From contig CM018032.1 of NCBI GenBank assembly GCA_008638375.1, forward strand, positions 2,733,001-2,797,000: a DNA stretch of 64,000 bases, in the 5' to 3' direction. The stretch is from Nyssa sinensis. Its lineage: Eukaryota; Streptophyta; Magnoliopsida; Cornales; Nyssaceae. Below the pieces are notes generated by a model. The model searched no databases. It worked only from the letters and a program-made list of their open reading frames with translations, and was not told the origin of the DNA. A program made the translations under genes and the position numbers. Below, one piece after another: positions 56,486 to 64,000 of this stretch (the first letter of the stretch is position 1; the number at the start of each line of letters is the position of its first letter).

Positions 56486-59400
56486 TGTTACCAATGCAAC
56501 TATAACATACACATATATGATACAAATGCATATATGAGAATAACATGCAAAAATAGGTGTCAATACAAGAGGCTTAAAAAGGGTGAGCTGTCTCCTTTTT
56601 AGAAAACCCCATTGTTTACCAATCAAAACTCATGCATAAACTTATCTCATATATAAGTTGTAGTATACAGCATTGTGGGTTTGTCTCAATCATTACAGCC
56701 CTAATCGAAATTGTAGAGAGAGAAGAGGGAGAAGAGAAAGAAAGAAAAGGAAGGAACAAGAAGAGAAGGAAATAGGAGTTGCATGCCCCATGCAAGGCTT
56801 GGGATGAACAAATGAGGGGCTCAGGTGTTGTTTGGGACACAAAAGAGAGGCCAACAGTGGTGATCAAGCTACCATTGAAGGTAGGTTGTATTTTCTCCCT
56901 CCTTAAGAAAGTTTCTCAAAACTTAGTTTTTACAAATCTATGATTGCATGCATGTAATTAACACCGAAGAATGATGGAAATGGTGAGAGAATGACATTGT
57001 TTAAGCTAAGGGAACCATAGAGACACCATGACCGAACTTAAAGCAAATTGGGTTTCTAACCCAGCTTGAACAAAGCTTGAATATAAATGTTTGGCTCGGA
57101 ATAGCTCTTAAAATGCTACATAATAGGAGTTGAATCAATTGAAATGGTCAAGAGACCACTGAGAAAATTGAAATCACAGTCATGGTTGGATAGCTTTGAA
57201 AAGAGGAATTTAGCTGTGATTTGTCTTGTTTAATGAACGAGAAAATGATCATAATTGTTCCAAGAAGAAAATGGAACCAAAATAGGGCAAAAACAATAAC
57301 AAAAACATGTCGAAATAGATAACTTAAAAACTTATTGGAAAGTCAGGGCTCGTCGGAGCCCCACCTGTAAGTCCTTGTTCAACAGCCAAAACTTGATGTA
57401 AATTTTGATCTAACACTAGGAATGTAATCCTTGGAGAAAAATGGTTCGAAAACATATGGATTCGTCATCAAAAAACGGCCGTCACGGGCAACCGTCGTTG
57501 GATAAGGCGATTGGTGCCAGTAGGTCTTTCTGTTGACCAATCAACTATTGACTGAGTAGGTCAACGGGTTAGATTGGGTCTTAAATGGGTTCGGCTAGAC
57601 CTGCGTATAAAACGAATTGAAAGCATAGTAGAACGACGTCGTTTTGATGACGCCATGCTAACGCATTGAACCGGCTTGGACCGATCGATTCTTGAGGCCA
57701 ATTGGCTTGTTCATTTGTTATAACGTTAGACCGATCGATTCTAAGGGGCTTTGAGCTGGTTCACTTGAATCAGGACTGAACCAGTTGGTTTTTAGGGAAT
57801 TTAGACCGGTTCTTAATAGTAACCTTCAAACCAATGGGCTTGAGCTGTACTTTTTGATATTTATAGATTAACCCCCAAATTTTTAAGGAAATTATGAAAG
57901 AGCCCAAAAAATTAATTAATAATTAATTTAGTGCCCTTTAATTATTAGGTAAAATTACTATTTTACCCCTAGACCTAACTGTGATATATTGAAGGCCAAT
58001 TATTAAAATGCAAGAAGATTCATTCCCAACATTTTTTTTTTACACTTTGGACTCAATAATAGAGTCTAATTTGGAAAATTGGGTCTTGAAATATATGAAC
58101 GGACAACCGAGAGTCCTAATGCTTCAATTAAGTTATCAAGTGAACCCCAACGACTAGGAGGGTATCTACTCTAACATTTTTTTATGTTCCAGACTTAATA
58201 GTGGGGTTTATTTCGTCAAACGAGATACATAAAAACGTGTAATTTCTAAATTTTCCTTAATGATATACGAGTTACCAGACTAATTGGGAAAATATAGAAA
58301 GGAACATACTTAATATTGTTAGACGCTCTGAACCTTATTGGTAAGGTCAAATTGAACATTTAGGTACTCGAAGATGGTCCCGAATGAAAATGTTAAATTA
58401 TGAAAATACCCTTAGACCTAAAGTAAGCTACAGGAAGACAAATTAAGATTCAGAAGAAGCTAAATTTAGTATCTTCGATGTTTTGGACCTAGCAGTGATG
58501 TCCATTTGAGAAAAATAAGATTTTGAAACAAATTATGAAATGACGAATACATTCCTAATATTTAATAAAGCTACCAAAAGAGTATAATAATTAAAGAGGG
58601 ACCCATACTAATGTTTTAAGGACCCTCTAGAATAAAAAATAAAGTCCGATTAGGCAAACAAAATGTCAAACGATAAGAGACATGAAAAAGATAAAATGAC
58701 TAAAATGCCCCTAAAAGCTAAAGTAAGCTACAAGATGAACTAAAAACATTAGGAACCCTAGTTAAAGAACTTTAAGGAATCCTAAACAGTAAGGCTAAGT
58801 TAAAAAAGGAACTAGCATTAAGTAAAGAGATGCTTTAAGCCATAATGAGTGCTAATGAGTATCATTATGTTGATCTATGACTTAAGATCACCAACAAAAA
58901 AGTGGAAATGAGATGAATGGTAGAGCAAGACTATAAGATTGTAACTATGGACTCTGGACTGCAGGTGAGTAACCTTGTACCTTGAACTGGTGTTATTTTA
59001 GTTAAAGTGCATTTTGTAAATTGTCTTATTACTCAAGTGCAATCATGATTTGATAATGATACAAGAACTATGATTTGAATATTAGCATGGTTTTATTTGC
59101 ATCATAAATGTTCTAAAAGCCTAGATAGCGTTAAGTTAAAATTTTTGCAACATTTGTTTTGAATGCCATCACACATGACTTCTTGTACATTATTATACCT
59201 CGTCGGGGGTTTCTTAGCCGGATCATGTTATACATGATATACCTATGATCAAAGGTCTCTTAGCCGGTAGGCCTTGTATGGTATGAGCTCTAAAATACTA
59301 GTGTCACCATGTGACCACTTATGATCTAACTTTGTTTGCCATGACTTGTCCGATCTGTCTTGTTCTGTTCTGATTATACTGTACATTTTGTCATGATAGC

Positions 59401-60538
59401 ATAAATCATTTTTACATGATTATCTTAAGCTTTGACTGAAGTTCTGTTATGTTAGCAAAACTTACTGCCATGTCTTGAGCAATGTTTCTCTAAAGTTTTT
59501 GTATAAGCATGTTTGTATTGTCAATAGCTTTAAATGCTTTCCAAACGCTATCCATGTAAATGAATATTCTCGTGTCCTAAAAACCTACGACAAGGCACCA
59601 ACATTACTCACGTGTTTAATCATAACTTGTCAACAAATATAAAAATTAATAATGAATGATTATTAAGCAAGTATTTATAATCCAACACATAACCGTTGCC
59701 ACCCATGATGTGGGTATCAAAAGAAAAAAGGAGTGAAATAGAAAGAAGAAATGGAATTTATGGATTAGATAAGAAAAAAGAAGAGAGCTTGATTAGAATT
59801 ATATGCACAGCTAACCTCTTTTCTCTCTCTAAATATTTGTATATTTCTCTCTCTATGTCTCCACCGTTTTCTCTTTGTTTATGTATGCCTATGTAGTTTC
59901 TCTTCTACAAAAAAACAAAAAAACAATTACAAAAGAAACAGAGAAAGGAAGACACATATCTATATAAAGTGAAATCAATTGCAAAAGAAATTTTAAAAAA
60001 AGGAAGAAACGCGCATAGAACCCAAAAACGATGCAAACAATGTAATGGAATGGCAACTTCATTCTAGCATCAAAGAAACCATGATTGTAGAAGATTTAAA
60101 CTAGAATCACTAATTAATAATTAATATCTTTTTAAAACATTCAAATCAAGCATCGGTAAAAGATGCATTATCTAATGAAAAAGGGCCTCGTCTCTAAGAG
60201 AGATCAAAATTAAAGACCATATTTATGTGACTAACAAATAAATTAAGCCAATATATAAAAAAAAAAGTAAAATAAAAATTAGAACATATTATAAATATGT
60301 TTATGTGAGTACCTGCGTTAACAGAGACGATGGCGAATCGGAATAGAGATAAATACGTGCCAGTTTGAAAATAGATTGTGTCAGTTTAAAATTTTTAGAA
60401 AGAGTTATTCTACAAATAAATCATGTTGATTTAAAAGTAATAAGAATTTGGGTGAGCGAAGAGCGGAAGAGTGACCGATTAGGAAAGAAAAGAGGATAAA
60501 AAAGTTAAAAGAGTTCAAAAGAGAGCGAGAGTGTTAGT
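56486..60538. other. Unclassified repeat-like intergenic DNA
   Basis: No credible gene. Parts repeat internally (for example CTAAAGTAAGCTACA near 58418 and 58718) and 59195-59275 has two TTTCTTAGCCGG / TCTCTTAGCCGG units, like LTR debris, but no element ends were found. Confidence 0.4.
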
Positions 60539-61009
60539 TAGGGATGACAATTTGATTCGTCTGGTCGGTTGTCTGTCTCGTTCTATTTTTAATAGAATAA
60601 ATATGGAATGTTCATAAATGAGATCGGAACAAAATTGGAGTGTAGCTTTTAAAATTCTATCAAGTTTGGGACGGGTTCGAGAGATGGTGATTCCGCTCTA
60701 TTTATATATTAAGTTTATTTATTTATTCTTATATACACTATATTTACTAATAAATAACACTACATAAAATTAGTTTTAAGATTTTTCATATCACACTCGT
60801 ATATTTTTTCTTATATTAATTATTTATAATATATATATATATATATCGAAATTCAGAACAGAATTAGGTGAAATCGAAAAATATAAACAAGTTCAAGACA
60901 AATCTCTAAACGGAACGAGACAAAATTAAAAACAAAAAATATAAATAAAATTGAAATTAAAATTAAAAAAAATTATCCTTCTTTAAATCCGTCCTGTTTG
61001 CATCACGTA
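60539..61009. mobile_element. hAT-like MITE, degraded right end
   Basis: It starts TAGGGATGACAATTTG like the 13036 element and ends in GTTTGCATCACGTA, a decayed form of the expected inverted end. The target duplication is not recognisable. Confidence 0.5.
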
Positions 61010-61449
61010 GATAATACATAGAGGCGGGAATGAAACTTAATAAAAGAAAAAGCTATGGACAGTTCATAAAGCAACAAAAGAAAAGTCTCTTAAAACTCTA
61101 AAATTCAATCGTAATTCAGAGTGCATGTGATTGTTTGAGAAGCGCCAACAGTCATTAAAAAACAAATAAAATTGAAAAGCTCCTTATGTTGGTGATTCCC
61201 ACGAACGTGTGGGTGGGGTGGGGGGCCCTGGGGGGAGGAATCGGGAGTTGAGAGTATGGGACCCACATCATGTACCAAAAAGTGTAGGACCTACCTCATC
61301 AGAGAAGGAGGCGCAGTCACGGTTGGGTCCCACCTGACGCACCTTGCCCCCTGCACCTCACATCCTTGTCTCTCTGACTCTGACGCACTCCCAGACTCTC
61401 CCCTCACCCACTGACGCTCTCTCTCTCTCTACATCATCATATTTCTTCC

Positions 61450-61777
61450 TCTCTCTACAATGCATTTTGTTTGTTGTATCTTGTATGGTATGACTCACTC
61501 TTTCTCTCTCTACAATGCGTTGTCATCTTTCTCTCTCTAAAATGCTTCGGAATACTCTATCATCCTGTCGCCGTCACCTTCGTTGTCCGAGAGGGAAAAG
61601 AGGGATATCTGTTCGGAGGTTGCTTGCTTGGACTTTAGGTGTAGAGAAATAAAAGAAAACTAGGGAGTTTCCTCTGTTTTACCTCCGACTCTCGTACGGC
61701 CGCCTTTTGAAAAGTTGAAACCCTAGAGTCTTCGCCATCTTTTAGCTCCCACCGACTCTTCTCTCTACACAATACAG
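61450..61777 (+). promoter_or_regulatory. Probable 5' UTR exon and promoter-proximal region of a gene leaving the window
   Basis: A GC-richer, CT-repeat-rich region typical of plant core promoters and leaders starts near 61320. It ends at a good 5' splice site ACAG|GTTTGT (61777/61778). No start codon with a long ORF is seen. The gene is not identified. Confidence 0.4.
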
Positions 61778-63428
61778 GTTTGTTTCCTTCATGAAATCTG
61801 ATCCTTTCGCTAGCCATGCGTCTATGTTTGTGTGGGTATATATATATATATATATATCAATGAATTGGCTTGAGCTTCTCTGTTTTTGATTTGGCTGTGG
61901 TGTTTAGTTCTTTATATCTAGATTATCAAAGGCTTCAAAACCATAATATGAGTTTGTGTTAAGAGCTTATTCATTTGGATTGTTAGGGTTTTTGATTTTT
62001 GAGGATTTATATCTACATACCTATATGTTTCTGTGTTATGGATTTGGCTTCTTGTACGGTTTTGATTTGTGGTCCTTGATGGAAATGAGTCATTGAAAGG
62101 TCCAAAACTTGTTCTGAGCTCGTTTCAACTTCTCTGAATCTAAATTTTGGGTATTCCTTCACCTACGGATTGGGATTCTCTCCTTTTTCTGTTAGATCCA
62201 TATTGTTGTGTTTAGGCTTTGGCAGATACGGTTTATATACTTACCTCTTAAAGAAACTAGACGCAACGTACAATTTTGTATTTGATTGCTAAAACTCCTT
62301 TTATATTCTCTTCTTAACAACCAAATGGAAAACTTTGTGAATTGTACCCTTTCAAGTGCATTTTTCTTGGCTCAAACGTTGCATATTCATTGTGAAACAG
62401 GGCAAGATTGTCTTAGAAATGTTTGTTTTATCTGTTCATTCATGTATGGATGGTTATATAATTTGAGATTACCAGTTCTTTGTTGAATTTTTGGAATAGT
62501 AAAACCTTGTCTAGTGCATTGTTTTTTCAAGGTTTCCATTACATTCAACTTCAGAATTGTTGGAGTGCCCAAAAAATCTTGGGTGGAAGATCTTTGATTT
62601 TTGTGCAAATTTATAAATCTCAGTTGAAATTCTGACTTGACCTTTGTCAGAAGAATTTCTTATTTCTCAATTGAGGAGGAATTTCAGGCAACGGTTTTCT
62701 CTTGTGACTGTAGGTTTACCTTTCTTCTTCCACATTCATTTAATTCCCTTCAGATTCTTGAATTATTTCGATCCATGTCCTATGTGATTTTTCCAACTCT
62801 TAACTCTTTCATTTTGGGTTGGGTTGGGCTGTTAAAGGTACATTGGAGATTAAGTCCAATATTTCTTGAGGACTTTGATCAGTTTATGAATTAATTTCCT
62901 TTCTTTAAGGTAGAATTTTCTGAAAGATAGGTTGTAATATTTCATCATAGTTTACAATTCTAAAGAACAACTATTTGGATAACTATATACACGGGGGATC
63001 TGTTTTTTACTGTCTGGAATTCTCGTTCTTGTACATCCATCTCCTTTGATGCGTCTTTTCATTTCTCATACATACATACATACATACACCAGCTCCTGTG
63101 GTTTTTAACTAGGTAACAATGTTAGGCAACACTTTATGGCCACTGGTTGTCTGTAATGACTAATGAGAGAAATTTTCTAGTTTTGTGAATAGTCTTTTTG
63201 ACCTGATTTATTGTGTATTTCTGACCTGATTTTATCCTGTCGGATTAAATAACTCGATGTTTATTAAAAAAATATTTGAATAACTCTCAAGTTGTTTTGA
63301 TTAATTTGTGATAGACCTTGTATACTTCTTCTTCATCTATTTGTTCTTTTAACTTGCATTGTTTATCGCCAAGTTGAAATCATGCTTGAGATTTTATGAG
63401 CCAAAGATCTTGCTGACCTTATTCATTA

Positions 63429-63765
63429 CTTACATCTGGCCATATTTTTCATGATATTGCTTGATTCATTCCCTGCTTCTAAATTTTTCATGGTGTCAAT
63501 GACTATTCAATTCAAATTGTTATTGCATGGTATGTAAGTCTTGAAAGGCACATCTCCTTGGTTTCATGTTACCTCATCTCCTTGAGTGAATAAAGACTTA
63601 CATCTGGCCATATACTTCATGATATTGCTTGATTAATTCCGTGCTTCTAATTTTTTCATGGTGTCAAAGGCTATTCGATTCAAATTATTATTGCATGATA
63701 TGTAGGTCTTGAAAGGCACATCTCCTTAGTTTCATGTTGCCTCATCTCCTTGAGTGAATAAAGAC
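63429..63765. repeat. 168-bp tandem duplication
   Basis: Two units share CATCTGGCCATAT (63433 and 63601) and CTTGAGTGAATAAAGACT at their ends, with about ten differences. Confidence 0.85.
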
Positions 63766-63800
63766 TCAACTCAACAAGGCTTTGTCCTAACTATTTTGAA
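63766..63800 (-). mobile_element. Possible short RTE LINE 3' fragment
   Basis: CAACTCAACAAGGCTTTGTC resembles the reversed RTE tail also seen at 37431-37465. Confidence 0.3.
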
Positions 63801-63956
63801 AAATTTTGTTATCTAAAACATAACATAAATTTTTAGGATACTAATCAGCAATAGCCATGTGTAATACCATCGTCATTTTCAAAAACAAGTTCAAGGAAAG
63901 GCAAAACTGGTAGTTAGTTATCAATACATGTCATAAGTCCTGATTTTAATTGACAG

Positions 63957-64000
63957 CTACGAGAAGCCAAGAACTATATTGCAAGCTGCTGAGTTAATGC
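63957..64000 (+). CDS. Partial second exon (coding or leader), unidentified gene
   Basis: Begins after the acceptor at 63956. One frame is open to the window end (YEKPRTILQAAELM) and the other two have stops. It may equally be leader sequence. Not recognised. Confidence 0.3.

Larger units (their letters stand above)
61778..63956 (+). other. Probable first intron of the same gene
   Basis: T-rich DNA with short, unconvincing ORFs. It ends at TTTTAATTGACAG (63956). It contains a 168-bp tandem duplication and a (CATA)n run at 63070-63088. Confidence 0.35.

Overview
The window is nuclear DNA of a flowering plant, most likely a eudicot. The evidence is an intron-rich NAD synthetase gene with GT-AG introns, a UGT88-type plant glycosyltransferase, an ABRE-controlled LEA/TMEM205 gene, AT-rich intergenic DNA, and nested plant transposons (Tat-type Ty3/gypsy, Ty1/copia, L1 and RTE LINEs, a SINE family, hAT-like and Mutator-like MITEs). 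No bacterial operons, CRISPR arrays, tRNA or rRNA genes are visible. The species cannot be named from the sequence.

Layout. 1-3.8 kb: 5' half of a Ty3/gypsy element on the minus strand, cut by the window edge. 4.2-8.7 kb: a Mutator-like foldback element with a perfect 9-bp target duplication, itself holding a complete non-autonomous LTR retrotransposon that carries an unrecognised, decayed 430-codon ORF. 8.9-10.4 kb: single-exon UDP-glycosyltransferase (minus). 10.7-13.5 kb: three MITEs. 14.5-20.1 kb: two-exon LEA/TMEM205-like gene (minus), with a duplicated 3' end and an RTE LINE remnant downstream, and an ABRE cluster upstream. 21-22.7 kb: LTR-like debris, a minisatellite and a copia fragment. 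23.4-27.9 kb: decayed copia element (minus). 28.7-48.9 kb: glutamine-dependent NAD+ synthetase (plus), 13 coding exons giving 725 aa over about 20 kb. Its 7.9-kb intron 7 holds an L1 split by a 3.3-kb insertion. 49.2-56.4 kb: an L1 LINE (plus) interrupted by a nearly complete copia element (minus). 56.5-61 kb: mostly unclassified repeat-like DNA plus a MITE. 61.4-64 kb: probably the 5' UTR and first intron of a plus-strand gene that leaves the window.

Only three cellular genes are well supported: the UGT (specialised metabolism or detoxification), the LEA/TMEM205 membrane protein (dehydration/ABA response) and NAD synthetase (last step of NAD+ biosynthesis). They show no sign of acting as one system. 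Most of the sequence is layered mobile DNA, and several insertions can be ordered in time from target duplications and restored reading frames. Exon boundaries were placed by reading splice sites and conserved protein segments by eye; no database search was run.
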